64,000 nucleotides of DNA from JBOZRQ01 sp050789255 (GCA_050789255.1 JBOZRQ010000030.1:67763-131762); one strand, 5' to 3'; shown: positions 28,977 to 38,239, counted from the first letter of the stretch. Numbers and translations are program-made. Notes: a model not told the origin generated them from the letters alone.

Positions 28977-30366
28977 GCAAGTGTACCCCCAGCGCCCGGG
29001 CCATTGCGCTGCCCTTGGCGAGTGTTTCGTGGTATTCAGAGGCTGGGTTGGAATCGGCCACGATCCCGCCCCCGGCGTGAAAGTAGGCCCGGCCTTCCTT
29101 CACCACGGCGGTGCGGATCGCAATGTTCAGGTCGATGGAGCCGTCAAAGCCAATGTAGCCGATCGCACCGGTGTAGACGCCGCGCCGCACGGGCTCGATC
29201 TCTTCGATGATCTCCATGGAGCGGACCTTCGGCGCCCCGGTGATCGAGCCGCCGGGGAAAGTGGCCCGCAGGATCTGGGCGGTGGTGACGCCAGGGCGCA
29301 GGCGCCCCTCGACGGTAGCCACGGTGTGCCAGACGTTGGGCGTCGCCTCCAGGCGGCGCAGGTCGGGGACCCGCACCGTGCCGTACTCGCAGACCTTGCC
29401 CAGGTCGTTGCGCTGCAGGTCGACGATCATCACCAGCTCGGCGGCCTCCTTCTCGGAAGCCAGGAGTTCCCGGGCGTTCGCCTCATCCTCCTCGGGTGTG
29501 GCGCCCCGGGGCCGGGTGCCCTTGATGGGCCGGGTTTCGATGACCCCGTCCCGCACCGTGATGAAGCGCTCCGGCGAGCCGGAGACCACCTGCCAGGACC
29601 CAGCGTCGAGGAAGGCGGCGAAGGGCGCCGGTCCGACCTCCCGCAGGCGCCGGTAGAGCTGCCAGCCGGTGCCCGGGTAGCGGCAGGAGAAGCGCTGGGA
29701 CAGGTTGACCTGGTAGATATCCCCCGCCCCGATGTACGCCAGCGCCCGCTGGACCCCGGCTGCGTAGGCGGCCCGGGTGAGGCTGGAGGAGACAGGGCCG
29801 GCTTCAGGTACCGGCACCGTGCCCAGTGGTTCGGCCCGCTTGAGCGCCTGCGCCCAGGCGCGGGCCTTCGTCATCGCATCGGCCTCCCGGCCGTCGGGCG
29901 CCCCGACCACCAGGCTGGTCTCCCCGGTGGTGTGGTCGATCGCCAGGATCACATCGTAGAAGTGCAGGTAGATCTCCGGCAGCTCCAGGTCGTCCGCGGC
30001 GTGGCTGGGCAGCCGCTCGATCTGGCGGCCCAGGTCATAGGACAGGTAGCCCACGGCCCCCCCGGGAAAGCCCGGCAGGCCTGGAGGCGGCGTGACGCGG
30101 CAGCGGTTCAGCAGGGACTGGAGCACGGTGAAGGGATCTCCCTCCACGAGGCGGGTCCGGCCTTCCTCCTGCACGAAGGCCCGGCGGCCCCGGGTGAGCA
30201 GCGACATGAACGGCTCGGCGCCCGCGAAGGTGTAGCGGCGCACATCGGCCGGGCCGGCCGGGCCGCTTTCGAGCAGGAACTGCCCCGGGCCGGGCGGCAG
30301 GACCGCCAGCAGGGCGGCGGGGTCCTTGCAGGGGAGCGAGAGCGGCAGCGAACGGGCGGTGGCCAT
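28963..30366 (-). CDS. pabB: Aminodeoxychorismate synthase component I
   Basis: Encodes 467 residues from ATG 30366 with AGGAGG close upstream. The chorismate-utilising domain occupies the C-terminal two thirds: IKGTRPRGATPEEDEA, IVDLQRNDLGKV and GSITGAPKVRSMEIIEE. It makes 4-amino-4-deoxychorismate from chorismate and ammonia; the lysine in PIKGTRPRG is characteristic of PabB, while anthranilate synthase has alanine-type sequence there. No pabA is adjacent, so the glutaminase partner must come from elsewhere. It forms an operon with pabC. Confidence 0.92.
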   Translation of the reverse strand: MATARSLPLSLPCKDPAALLAVLPPGPGQFLLESGPAGPADVRRYTFAGAEPFMSLLTRGRRAFVQEEGRTRLVEGDPFTVLQSLLNRCRVTPPPGLPGFPGGAVGYLSYDLGRQIERLPSHAADDLELPEIYLHFYDVILAIDHTTGETSLVVGAPDGREADAMTKARAWAQALKRAEPLGTVPVPEAGPVSSSLTRAAYAAGVQRALAYIGAGDIYQVNLSQRFSCRYPGTGWQLYRRLREVGPAPFAAFLDAGSWQVVSGSPERFITVRDGVIETRPIKGTRPRGATPEEDEANARELLASEKEAAELVMIVDLQRNDLGKVCEYGTVRVPDLRRLEATPNVWHTVATVEGRLRPGVTTAQILRATFPGGSITGAPKVRSMEIIEEIEPVRRGVYTGAIGYIGFDGSIDLNIAIRTAVVKEGRAYFHAGGGIVADSNPASEYHETLAKGSAMARALGVHLHDLP

Positions 30367-30438
30367 AGGTACCTCCTATGGTTTGTGGGAGGAAAATCCG
30401 CTTCCCAGTGTACCATAGAAAACGGGGGGATTCATTTC

Positions 30439-31392
30439 ATGAACGCATTCACTTACACACTAGCCCATGTCAAGTGGTTTACGCAGGTGGAGGGCGTACC
30501 GCCCGAGCCCCTGGGCCGGGTGCTCAGCCCCTACTTCCTGGGCGCCCTGCTCCTGACGGTGCTGGTCGCTCTGCTCCTGACCCGGCTGAACGTGCCGCTG
30601 CAGGAGCTGCCGGTCGTGATCCGGCTCCACCGTGCCCTGGAGCGGCTCAAGCCGTACACACCGTGGATTATCCGGGTCGGCATGGCCGTGCCGCTGCTGG
30701 CCGCGGGCTACAACGGGTACCTGCTGCACTATGAGCTGGGCCCGATCCCGCCGTGGCTGAAGATCATGCAGATGCTCCTCGGCGTGGCGATCCTGATCCC
30801 CGGCGCCGACCGGGTGGCCGCCTTCGGGGTGATCGCTCTGATCCTGCCCGGCGCCCAGCTCTTCGGCCTGCACGCCCTGATCGACTACGTCGCCTGGGTG
30901 GGCACCGCCTTCTACCTGCTCTCCCGGGGCACCCGGGCCGAGAGCGCCGCCGTCCCCGCTATGTACATAACCACGGGCGTCTCGCTGGCCTGGGCCGCGG
31001 TGGAGAAGTGGGTCTACCCGGCGATGGCGCTGGGCATCATCACCGAGCACCAGATCCCCACCTTCGGCTTCCCGCCGGACCTCTTCCTGATGCTCGCCGG
31101 CTGGGTCGAACTGGGCGTCGCCTACCTGCTGATCACCGGGGTGCTGAACCGCTTCCTCTCGCTGGTCGTGACCGGGCTCTTCGTCCTGACCAGCATGGTC
31201 TTCGGCGCCACCGAGATCCTCGGCCACTGGCAGCTCCACGCCGTTCTCATCGCCTTCCTCGTCGAGGGCACCGGCCCGCTGCCCACCCCGGTCCTCTGGC
31301 ACCGCAGCCAGCGCCTCCAGCTCGCCTTCGTCGGCGTCACCCTCATCCCTTTTGTCGCGGTCCTGTTGGGGTTGTATTATGGTCTGGCTTAA
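30439..31392 (+). CDS. DoxX/DoxD-like integral membrane protein
   Basis: Encodes 317 residues. The open frame reaches far upstream across pabB, but only the part from ATG 30439 (MNAFTYTLAHVKWF) is protein-like; GGGGGGA stands eight bases before it. About eight to nine membrane helices are seen, with charged residues at helix ends (RVGMAVPLLAAGYNGYLL, EKWVYPAM). The arrangement resembles DoxX-family proteins, whose roles in redox or thiosulfate oxidation are known only for a few members. It is divergent from pabB and stands alone. Confidence 0.75.
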   Translation: MNAFTYTLAHVKWFTQVEGVPPEPLGRVLSPYFLGALLLTVLVALLLTRLNVPLQELPVVIRLHRALERLKPYTPWIIRVGMAVPLLAAGYNGYLLHYELGPIPPWLKIMQMLLGVAILIPGADRVAAFGVIALILPGAQLFGLHALIDYVAWVGTAFYLLSRGTRAESAAVPAMYITTGVSLAWAAVEKWVYPAMALGIITEHQIPTFGFPPDLFLMLAGWVELGVAYLLITGVLNRFLSLVVTGLFVLTSMVFGATEILGHWQLHAVLIAFLVEGTGPLPTPVLWHRSQRLQLAFVGVTLIPFVAVLLGLYYGLA

Positions 31393-31404
31393 TGTACACG
31401 AAAA

Positions 31405-31432
31405 CAGCGCCGGGAGTACTTCCCCGGCGCTG
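31405..31432 (+). terminator. Hairpin after the DoxX-like gene
   Basis: CAGCGCCGGG and CCCGGCGCTG form a 10-base stem soon after the stop codon; the T run is modest (ATTTTAT further on). Confidence 0.6.
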
Positions 31433-31442
31433 AAGGCATTTT

Positions 31443-31606
31443 ATATGGCCGCGGATGCGCGGAGTACGCAGATTTTAAGGCAATCGCTGATACCAGGGAA
31501 GTCCTCCAGGTCAAATATATAATATATTTTTATGACCCGGTGAGCCTACTCAGCAAATCCGCGAAATGACCGGAAATCTGCGTCATCCGCGCATCCGCGG
31601 CCATAT
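31443..31606. repeat. Long inverted-repeat element, copy 2
   Basis: A 164-bp relative of the element at 12978-13143. Ends are ATATGGCCGCGGATGCGCGGA-like and its inverted partner ending CCGCGGCCATAT; GCAGATTT pairs with AAATCTGC further in. The centre again holds an AT-rich hairpin (GGTCA at 31509, TGACC ending 31537) of different sequence. It lies between convergent genes and has no coding potential. Confidence 0.85.
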
Positions 31607-31611
31607 ATGTC

Positions 31612-33516
31612 TCAACGACCCAACAGTTGCTTGAGCAAGTTACGTTCGACGATCTTCCGAGAGATGTCCAGCTCACGGCCCGACTTGGCAGCCAGAGTCT
31701 CGCAGAGGACCGGGTCGACGCCCTGGCCGGTGGCCCGGTCGTAGCAGTAGCCGGCGACCGAGTTGGAGTCGGGCGCCAGGAAGATGTGCAGGTCGTCGGC
31801 GGCGGAGCCGTCGTAGAAGGCGACCGTGCCGCGGGGCTGCTCGAGCAGGTTGCGGCCCATGAAGTACACGCTGTCGGTCGGGACGCCCACCAGGGCTGCC
31901 ACCGTTGGGGCGATGTCCACCTCGCCGGCCGCCTCGGTGCGCTCGCCGGCGTGGGCGCCGCCCGGGAGGCGGATCATCAGCGGGACCTGCTTCTCGCGCT
32001 CGGTCCAGAAGGGCCGGTCGTCCGCCGGGCGCCCGAGCAGGTCGGTCATGCCCTCGCTGCCGCGGAAGACGCCGGCGTGGTCGCCGTACACCACCAGCAC
32101 GGAGCGATCCAGAATCCCATCGGCCTTGAGCTGGTCGATGAACTTGCCCACAGCGCGATCCGTGTAGTGCACGGCGTGCAGGTAGTGGCCGGCGGGCGTG
32201 CCCTCGAGGGCGCCCAGCTTCAGCTCGTGGGGCATCCCCTTGAAGTCGAAGGGGCCGTGGCTGGTTAGCGTCACCAGGAAGGCGTAGTAGGGCTCGGGGA
32301 GCTTTTTGATCCGCTCGGCGCTCTGGCGCAGGAAGGACTCGTCGGAGAGGCCGATGCCCAGCTGCTCATCGAGGTTGTGATCCTTGCTGCTGAAGTACTG
32401 CTCAAAGCCGATGCGGGGGTAAACGGTCGCCAGGTTCCAGAAGTCCGGCGGCATCCCCTGCGCAGCGATCGCCTTGTAGCCGTGGTCCCGCAGCAGGGCG
32501 GGCATGCAGCGGAAGTCGTTGGAGGCGTAGTCGTAGTACACCGCGCCGGTGCGGGTCGGGTAGAGCGAGCAGTTGCCCAGCAGGTCGGCGTCCGAGGTGA
32601 CGCCCTGGCCCGTCTGGGTGAAGAAGTTGCTGTAGTAGAGCGACTCCTTGGCCAGTCGGTTCAGGTTCGGGGTCACCTCTTCGCCCCCGACCTTCAGCCC
32701 GATCGGGAAGCGCTGGAACGACTCCATCTGAATCACGATCACGCTCTTGCCCTTGGCGATGCCCGCCAGGGGCGAGGAGGAGGGGGTCTGCGCCCGGCGG
32801 GTGGCGAACCAGTCCTTGATCTCGGCCACCGTATCCCCGGACGGGGCCATGCGCAGGGCCAGACGGCCCACGTAGGCGCCGGTGTCCACCGCATGGTAGT
32901 TCAGGAGGCCCAGGCGGGCGCCCACCATGGTGTGGCCGTAGTACTTGTGATCCATCACGGGGTCGAGAAAGAACATCCCTGCGATCACTGCCGCGCCGCC
33001 GGCGGCTGTGAGGACAGCGTTGCGCAGCCGGATCGGCGTGAAGGCCGCCTCCAGCCAGCGGCGGGGGATGAAGGCCAACAGGGCGATCAGGGGCAGGTCG
33101 GCGAAGAGCAGCAGGTCGGACTGCTTGATCAGGGCGGTGACGCTGCCGCCGACCCCTGCCAGCTGGGTAGCGAAGCGGATGGTGGCGGTGGAGACCAGGT
33201 CGCCGAACTGCCGGAAGTAGAGCAGGTCAGCGAACTGGAGCAGGGTGACGAGGCCGTCCACCAGCACCATCGCCCAGATCTGGCGGCGGCCCTTGGCGAG
33301 GCGCACCCAGGGCGCCAGCACCAACACGGTGGCCACGGAGGCCCAGAACATGTAGGGGCCCGGCGACAGACCGATCGCCGAGAGGCCGAGCCGCTGCTTG
33401 ACGATCATCCACAGCACGAACATGATAAACGGACCGAGCCGAGCCAGCCGGGTCAACAGCGACGGTGCTGTCCCCTGGCTCGCGGGCAGGGCCCGTGCAT
33501 TAGCTTGTACGCTCAC
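31612..33516 (-). CDS. LTA synthase-like membrane sulfatase/phosphotransferase
   Basis: Encodes 634 residues from GTG 33516. Five membrane helices occupy about residues 25-180, then an extracellular alkaline-phosphatase-fold domain. Metal-site features include VIVIQMESFQ (Glu), the nucleophile Thr in GQGVTSDADLL, and LVVYGDHAGVF (Asp-His). This is the layout of lipoteichoic acid synthases, which transfer glycerophosphate from phosphatidylglycerol onto a lipid anchor, and of related phosphoglycerol transferases. Which polymer this organism makes is unknown. It stands alone on the minus strand, with repeat copy 2 at its 3' end. Confidence 0.87.
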   Translation of the reverse strand: MSVQANARALPASQGTAPSLLTRLARLGPFIMFVLWMIVKQRLGLSAIGLSPGPYMFWASVATVLVLAPWVRLAKGRRQIWAMVLVDGLVTLLQFADLLYFRQFGDLVSTATIRFATQLAGVGGSVTALIKQSDLLLFADLPLIALLAFIPRRWLEAAFTPIRLRNAVLTAAGGAAVIAGMFFLDPVMDHKYYGHTMVGARLGLLNYHAVDTGAYVGRLALRMAPSGDTVAEIKDWFATRRAQTPSSSPLAGIAKGKSVIVIQMESFQRFPIGLKVGGEEVTPNLNRLAKESLYYSNFFTQTGQGVTSDADLLGNCSLYPTRTGAVYYDYASNDFRCMPALLRDHGYKAIAAQGMPPDFWNLATVYPRIGFEQYFSSKDHNLDEQLGIGLSDESFLRQSAERIKKLPEPYYAFLVTLTSHGPFDFKGMPHELKLGALEGTPAGHYLHAVHYTDRAVGKFIDQLKADGILDRSVLVVYGDHAGVFRGSEGMTDLLGRPADDRPFWTEREKQVPLMIRLPGGAHAGERTEAAGEVDIAPTVAALVGVPTDSVYFMGRNLLEQPRGTVAFYDGSAADDLHIFLAPDSNSVAGYCYDRATGQGVDPVLCETLAAKSGRELDISRKIVERNLLKQLLGR

Positions 33517-33628
33517 GGGTGCTTCACTCCATCTATATGTGAACAGAGTTACAAGACCCGATTATATTCGCTGATGGCCACGCTAGTCCTCTATTTCAGC
33601 AAGAAAACCGTGCGACACTTTTTGACAA

Positions 33629-35446
33629 CTACCGTGCCACAAGCACCCTGGCGACCGCGACCTGCCCTTCGATGCCTTTGAGGGAAGCTCCGTAGCGCTC
33701 GGCTACGGCGCTGTACTCCGCTAAAACAGCTGCCACATCCGGGCGCCCGTAACAGGCCTCTGTGATCAACACATCGCCGCCCCGGCTTTCTCGCTGGACC
33801 CTGGCCGCGATGTTGACGGTCCGGCCAAAGTAATCGAGCAGGTCGTTGGCGTTGATGGCGATCGCGGGGCCGTGGTGCAGCCCGATTTTGATGATGACCG
33901 GGGCGGTGCCTGCGGGGAGGGAGGCGTTGAACTCGCCCAGATGGCGCTGGATCTCAAGCGCTGCCCGCACCCCGTCGGCGGGGGTGCTGAAGACCGCCAT
34001 CACAGCGTCGCCGATCGTCTTGACCAGGGCGCCGTCATTCCCTGCGATGTGTCCCGTCATATAGTCGAAGTGGCGGCGCACCTTGCCATAGGCCGGGGCG
34101 TCCCCGACCTGCTCGTACATGGCGGTCGAGCCCGCGAGGTCAGAAAAGAGGATGGTGACGCTGGCCACGCCGACCTCCTGGCCCGGCGCCAGCACCTCCG
34201 AGGAGAAGAGGTCCCGGAACTCCTGCATCGCCGTGACCCGTGCGGCCGTCGCCGCGAGGGGATCCCACTCGAGGCGCTCCACGACGGCGACCATGTCCTG
34301 GCTGCTCCGGTTCTCGATGCGCAGGGGCGCCCCCGCCTCGGGTCGGGCCAGGGTATCCTCGTGGAAGCCGCGGTCGGTGTAGACCGTCTCTGCGCGGCCT
34401 GCCCCTCCGAAGGAGACGGTATGGCCGTGCCGCAGCACCCGAAGGCGCAACTCCTCGGCGCCGGGCGGGAAGGGGAGCTCCTCGGCCTGCCCCTGGCGGA
34501 TGTACCGCTGCAGCAGGATGTGCGGGGTCAGCCCCGGGCCGCCCACGCAGTAAACGGAGCGCGTCGCACGCCGCACGGCGGGATGGACGTCGAACCGCAG
34601 CTCGACGTAGCGGTCGAAGTCCGCCTGATAGCCTGCACCGCAGAAGTCGCAGTGGTACGCAGTATGCAGGCTGGCCAGGGAGTCCGTCTGCGAGGTCTCC
34701 ACCCGACAGTTCGGGCAGATCAGGTTCCAGCTCAGGTTGAGCAGCCCCACCCGGGCGCCGTGCAGAAAGAGCCGCAGGATCTCGGTCCGGTCGGCGTCCC
34801 AGCGCACGGCGAGGGCAAAGGGCTGCATCCCCGTCACCTCGTCGTCGCCCTGGGTCAGCAGGTGCTCCCGCAGGTGCGGCAGCCACGCCTGGTCTACCCT
34901 GCGCCGTGCAAGCTCCCCCAGGACCCTGTCCAACTCCGGCTCGTTTGCCTCGAAGCGCTCCCGCACCTGGGGGCGCAGATCGGGGCGCCCCGCCCGCGCC
35001 AGGCGGACGTAGGACTCCACGTACTGAAGCGTCCTGCGCATCCGCCCGTAGCCCTCGAACCGGGCAGCGATCACCCCGGCAAGGCTGCGAGGTGTGAAGT
35101 CGGCGAACAGGGTGAGCCGGGTGTGGCCGGGCGCCCCATCCGCCAGCGCCACCCCGCTGTACATGCGCACGAGCGGGCCGCGCTCATACTCCCGCAGCAC
35201 CGTGTAACGCTCCTCCTTGAGCCAGTCAAAGGGGTACTCACGCCAGCGGACCGGCACGATACCCCAAACCCGGGCGTCCATCACCCGGAAGAGCTCCCCG
35301 CCGGTGGCCTGGGCCGGGCTGGCCGCCACGGCGAAGAGCCCGATCACCCGGTTCAAATGATCGGTATCGCTCAGCAGTTCCCAGACCTTCGCCCGCGGCA
35401 GCGCCACCTCACGGGTCAGACGATACCTCCGCACCGACCAGCCCAT
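33629..35446 (-). CDS. START-domain / DUF5939-like / class III nucleotide cyclase
   Basis: Encodes 605 residues from ATG 35446. Residues 1-150 look like an SRPBCC/START lipid- or ligand-binding fold (LPRAKVWELLSDTDHLNRVIG). The middle third has a zinc-ribbon-like CPNC plus CDFCG pair in a region like DUF5939. The C-terminal 170 residues are a class III cyclase: both metal aspartates (ILFSDLAGSTAMYE; VKTIGDAVMAVF) and the transition-state NIAARVQ are present, so it should be active, probably as adenylate cyclase. It has no membrane segment. A cytosolic cyclase gated by a small hydrophobic ligand is the inference. Confidence 0.85.
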   Translation of the reverse strand: MGWSVRRYRLTREVALPRAKVWELLSDTDHLNRVIGLFAVAASPAQATGGELFRVMDARVWGIVPVRWREYPFDWLKEERYTVLREYERGPLVRMYSGVALADGAPGHTRLTLFADFTPRSLAGVIAARFEGYGRMRRTLQYVESYVRLARAGRPDLRPQVRERFEANEPELDRVLGELARRRVDQAWLPHLREHLLTQGDDEVTGMQPFALAVRWDADRTEILRLFLHGARVGLLNLSWNLICPNCRVETSQTDSLASLHTAYHCDFCGAGYQADFDRYVELRFDVHPAVRRATRSVYCVGGPGLTPHILLQRYIRQGQAEELPFPPGAEELRLRVLRHGHTVSFGGAGRAETVYTDRGFHEDTLARPEAGAPLRIENRSSQDMVAVVERLEWDPLAATAARVTAMQEFRDLFSSEVLAPGQEVGVASVTILFSDLAGSTAMYEQVGDAPAYGKVRRHFDYMTGHIAGNDGALVKTIGDAVMAVFSTPADGVRAALEIQRHLGEFNASLPAGTAPVIIKIGLHHGPAIAINANDLLDYFGRTVNIAARVQRESRGGDVLITEACYGRPDVAAVLAEYSAVAERYGASLKGIEGQVAVARVLVAR

Positions 35447-35533
35447 CTCCGATCCCCCCCGGGAAAAGCAGGTCGCTGAATATTCAACGTCTAAGTATCA
35501 AGAACCTGTATGTTAGGAAGGTAGTGATGGCGT

Positions 35534-36430
35534 ATGCCTCTTCTGCGGCTTGACGGGCTGCTTTCAGCCGCCACCGGGGAGACTCCGGTGCTCCGGGGCT
35601 ACGGTCCGTTCGACTGGGCGGTCGCCTCCTGGAACGCCGCTGGCGGCCGGGTCGAGGTCCAGATCCGGGTGGCGGGCGCCGGCGGTTGGAGCCCCTGGTT
35701 CAGCTACGGCTCCTGGTCCGCCGAGGGCGACCGTGCCAGCGTGCCGGCCCAGGCGGCGCCCGGGGTGGGCAAGCTCGACACCGACACCCTGGTGCTGGAG
35801 CGGCCGGTGGAGGCCTGGCAGGTCCGGGCAGTGCTGAGCGAGGGCGCCGAGCTCGAGCGCCTCTGGGTCAGCACCGCGCTGCGGGAGCATCGCGGCCCCG
35901 ACTCGCCCGACCGGGCGGCCTGGGGGCGGGAACTCGACGTCCCGACCTTCTCGCAGATGATCTACCCGAACGGCGGCCGGGTCTGGTGCAGCCCGACCTC
36001 CCTGGCGATGGTCATGGCCTTCTGGGGCCACACCGAGTCGATCCCCGAGCAGGTGGTGCCGGGGGTCTACGACCGGGTGTACGGGGGCCACGGCAACTGG
36101 GCCTTCAACGCGGCGTATGCGGGCGCCCGGGGCTTTGCGGCTTACGTTGACCGCTTCGCCAGCTACGCCGAGCTGGAGGGCTGGATCGCCCGGGGCGTGC
36201 CGGTCATCGCCAGCGTCAGCTACTCCGGCGAGTGGCTGGAGAACGCCCCCATCGGCCAGACCGGCGGGCACCTGCTGGTGGTGCGGGGCTTCACCGAGGG
36301 CGGCGACGTGATCGTGAACGACCCCGCCGGGCCATCGAACGATGCGGTCCGTCGGGTCTACAAGCGCGACCAGTTCCGCCGCGCCTGGCTCGACCGGGGC
36401 GGCGTGGTCTACGTGGTGCAGCCCACATAG
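35534..36430 (+). CDS. C39-like cysteine peptidase
   Basis: Encodes 298 residues from ATG 35534. An N-terminal beta domain of about 130 residues (GGWSPWFSYGSW) precedes a papain-like domain of the peptidase C39_2 type. Catalytic residues are visible: Cys152 in VWCSPTSLAMVM, His246 in TGGHLLVVRGF and Asp263 in VNDPAG. No signal peptide is obvious at this start, and no ABC exporter is adjacent, so it is not a bacteriocin-processing transporter. Substrate is unknown. A terminator follows directly. Confidence 0.83.
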   Translation: MPLLRLDGLLSAATGETPVLRGYGPFDWAVASWNAAGGRVEVQIRVAGAGGWSPWFSYGSWSAEGDRASVPAQAAPGVGKLDTDTLVLERPVEAWQVRAVLSEGAELERLWVSTALREHRGPDSPDRAAWGRELDVPTFSQMIYPNGGRVWCSPTSLAMVMAFWGHTESIPEQVVPGVYDRVYGGHGNWAFNAAYAGARGFAAYVDRFASYAELEGWIARGVPVIASVSYSGEWLENAPIGQTGGHLLVVRGFTEGGDVIVNDPAGPSNDAVRRVYKRDQFRRAWLDRGGVVYVVQPT

Positions 36431-36438
36431 CGCGACAA

Positions 36439-36463
36439 GGACCAGGGCGCCGTGCCCTGGTCC
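36439..36463. terminator. Hairpin between C39 peptidase and HMA-like gene
   Basis: GGACCAGGGC and GCCCTGGTCC pair around a short loop between two convergent genes. The T run is poor on both sides. Confidence 0.6.
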
Positions 36464-36469
36464 CGTATG

Positions 36470-36679
36470 CTACTGTACCTCAAAGCCCGCCTGGCGCAGG
36501 GCCGACTGGAGCGCCTGGGCCTCGGTCCGCTGGGGGTCGAACTTGACCTCCACCAGCTCCTGCTCGTCGTTCACCCCTATGTCGGCCACCCCGTTGATGG
36601 CCACCAGGGTGTCGCTCAGCCGGCGGATATCGGCCGCCGTGTTCATCCCCCGCACATGAAGCCGGGTGCTTTGCAGCAT
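36470..36679 (-). CDS. Small HMA-fold protein lacking the CxxC motif
   Basis: Encodes 69 residues from ATG 36679 with AGGAGG 10 bases upstream. The pattern LHVRGMNTAADIRRLSDTL, then VADIGVNDEQELVEVKFDP and ALRQAGFEVQ follows the beta-alpha-beta layout of heavy-metal-associated chaperones such as CopZ. However, the GM-x-CxxC metal loop is replaced by GMNTAAD, so it cannot bind copper in the usual way. Such CxxC-less relatives may bind other ligands or partners. It is divergent from the bifunctional nuclease gene. Confidence 0.75.
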   Translation of the reverse strand: MLQSTRLHVRGMNTAADIRRLSDTLVAINGVADIGVNDEQELVEVKFDPQRTEAQALQSALRQAGFEVQ

Positions 36680-36749
36680 CTGATCATCATCCTCCTGGCG
36701 GTAGGATGCGCCGTGCAGCGCGATACTAACGCCGAAAGGGGGCGTACCC

Positions 36750-37226
36750 GTGATTCGTCTGAACTTCCTGGACGTCGGCCTGGTCGAGGAGACCGCCAGC
36801 GTTCTGCTCGTGCTGCAAGCCCCGGAACTGCGCCGGCTCCTGGTCATCGAGACCGGCTTCGTCGAGGGCGAGTCGATCGTGCTGGGCGCCGAGGGCGTCC
36901 GCGGCGACCGCCCGCTCACCCACGACCTGCTGCATGATGTAATTACCAAGCTCGGCGCCCGGGTCGAGGAGGTCCGTATTAGCGACTTCCACGACGAGAC
37001 CTTCTACGCCAAGGTGGTCGTCTCCAGTGGGCTCGACGGGGCGACCCGCCACGAGTTCGACGCCCGCCCCAGCGACGCCATCGCCATCGCCCTGCGGGCC
37101 CGGGCGCCGATCTACGCCTCGGACAAGGTGCTGGCCGAGGTCGGGGTGCCCGAGGAGCGGACGGGCCGCTTCGCCGAGCTATTCGAGGAGTTGGATGATG
37201 ATGAAGGTGAAAGAACGGTACATTAG
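36750..37226 (+). CDS. Bifunctional nuclease (BFN) domain protein
   Basis: Encodes 158 residues from GTG 36750 with AAAGGGGG eight bases upstream. The DUF151/BFN signature is clear: TASVLLVLQAPELRRLLVI, RPLTHDLLHDVITKLG, FYAKVVVSS and ARPSDAIAIALRARAPIY. Members of this family have been described with RNase/DNase activity. The C-terminus is acidic (EELDDDEGE). The next gene starts inside this one (29-base overlap), so they are coupled. Confidence 0.9.
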   Translation: MIRLNFLDVGLVEETASVLLVLQAPELRRLLVIETGFVEGESIVLGAEGVRGDRPLTHDLLHDVITKLGARVEEVRISDFHDETFYAKVVVSSGLDGATRHEFDARPSDAIAIALRARAPIYASDKVLAEVGVPEERTGRFAELFEELDDDEGERTVH

Positions 37227-38085
37227 CTACGCGTTGGCAGGCCTGTTACTGCTGGTTGGGTTGGGATGGTTCCTCGACCACCGGGCCTCCCAGCGGGAGC
37301 TTCAGAGCCACCTGGTCTCCGAGCTTCAGGCGGCGTCCAGTTACATCTATGATGCGAACTGGGCGCTGCAGCAGATTAGGGAGCCGAAGGGCTCGGAGCC
37401 CAAAATCCGAGGCATCATCGAGACCCTGAAGATGGCCCGGGAGCGGCTCAATGGCCTGCGGGGGCAGGTGCTGTGGGAGGTCCCCGCCTACGAGGAGGCG
37501 GTCAAGCTGTCCGACCGGGTGCATGTGGTCGCCATCGGCCTGGAGACCCAGGTCAACCAGGGAGACTATGCATTGTTCCCGGGGATGCGGCGGTACCTCG
37601 CACTGCTGAGCGAACACCTGCCCTTCCCGGAGCACGACCCCGACGGCGCCAAGTTCCGGGCCGGGTTCATGGCCTTTGAGCAGCTCACCAATATAGAGGG
37701 CTTCTCGATGGCCCAACTGCCGCCCGTCTCGCCCGCCATGCGGCTCACCATCCGGGGCTCCTACGCCCCCGTCCGGCGCGGCGCCTCCTGCTGGCAGGAG
37801 GGAGGCCGGACCCACTGCACCGATGTCGCCGACCCGACCTCCCTGGTAGGGGCGGCGCCGCCAGCACCTCCGGGTTCCTCCGCCCAGGTGGGATTCGCCT
37901 GGGCGCCGGAGCCCGGCAGCGTGCGCGTCTGGCGCCTGCTCGGGAACGGGGAGCGGGAGGAGGTCAGCCTGAACGCCGACCTGGCCTTCACCCTGCCGGC
38001 CCAAAGCGGGACCTACGCCTTCCTCGCCGAGGCCCGGTGGCCCGAGGGGAGCGGCAGCTACGGCTTTGGGGCCGCGGTGCAGTAG
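37198..38085 (+). CDS. Membrane-anchored protein of unknown function
   Basis: Encodes 295 residues from ATG 37198; three ATG codons in a row (37195-37203) are possible, and GAGGAG at 37185-37190 best fits the middle one. One N-terminal membrane helix (YALAGLLLLVGLGWFLD) is followed by a helical region of about 140 residues and then a beta-rich C-terminal domain. I do not recognise a family. Cysteines in ASCWQEGGRTHCTD could form a disulfide outside the cell. The overlap with the nuclease gene says they are cotranscribed. Confidence 0.72.
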   Translation: MMKVKERYISYALAGLLLLVGLGWFLDHRASQRELQSHLVSELQAASSYIYDANWALQQIREPKGSEPKIRGIIETLKMARERLNGLRGQVLWEVPAYEEAVKLSDRVHVVAIGLETQVNQGDYALFPGMRRYLALLSEHLPFPEHDPDGAKFRAGFMAFEQLTNIEGFSMAQLPPVSPAMRLTIRGSYAPVRRGASCWQEGGRTHCTDVADPTSLVGAAPPAPPGSSAQVGFAWAPEPGSVRVWRLLGNGEREEVSLNADLAFTLPAQSGTYAFLAEARWPEGSGSYGFGAAVQ

Positions 38086-38239
38086 GGGGAAGCTAGTTCC
38101 AGCTCTGTATAGGCTCAGAAACCTTCTGGCAAGCGGTCTGTGGCAGGAAAACCGCGTTCAACCGTCCACGTTCGGAGCCACTTGGCACAGGTGTGCACCC
38201 TGCGTCCCTTGAATTACATGCTCAATGATATTGTAGGGG

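Noticed and set aside
28975..30438. Long plus-strand open frame running into the DoxX-like gene
   Set aside because: It is the antisense shadow of pabB; the real gene starts at ATG 30439 with its own ribosome site.
37027..37194. N-terminal extension of the membrane-anchored protein
   Set aside because: It overlaps the nuclease gene in another frame and is Arg/Pro/Ser-rich; the three ATG codons at 37195-37203 with GAGGAG mark the true start.
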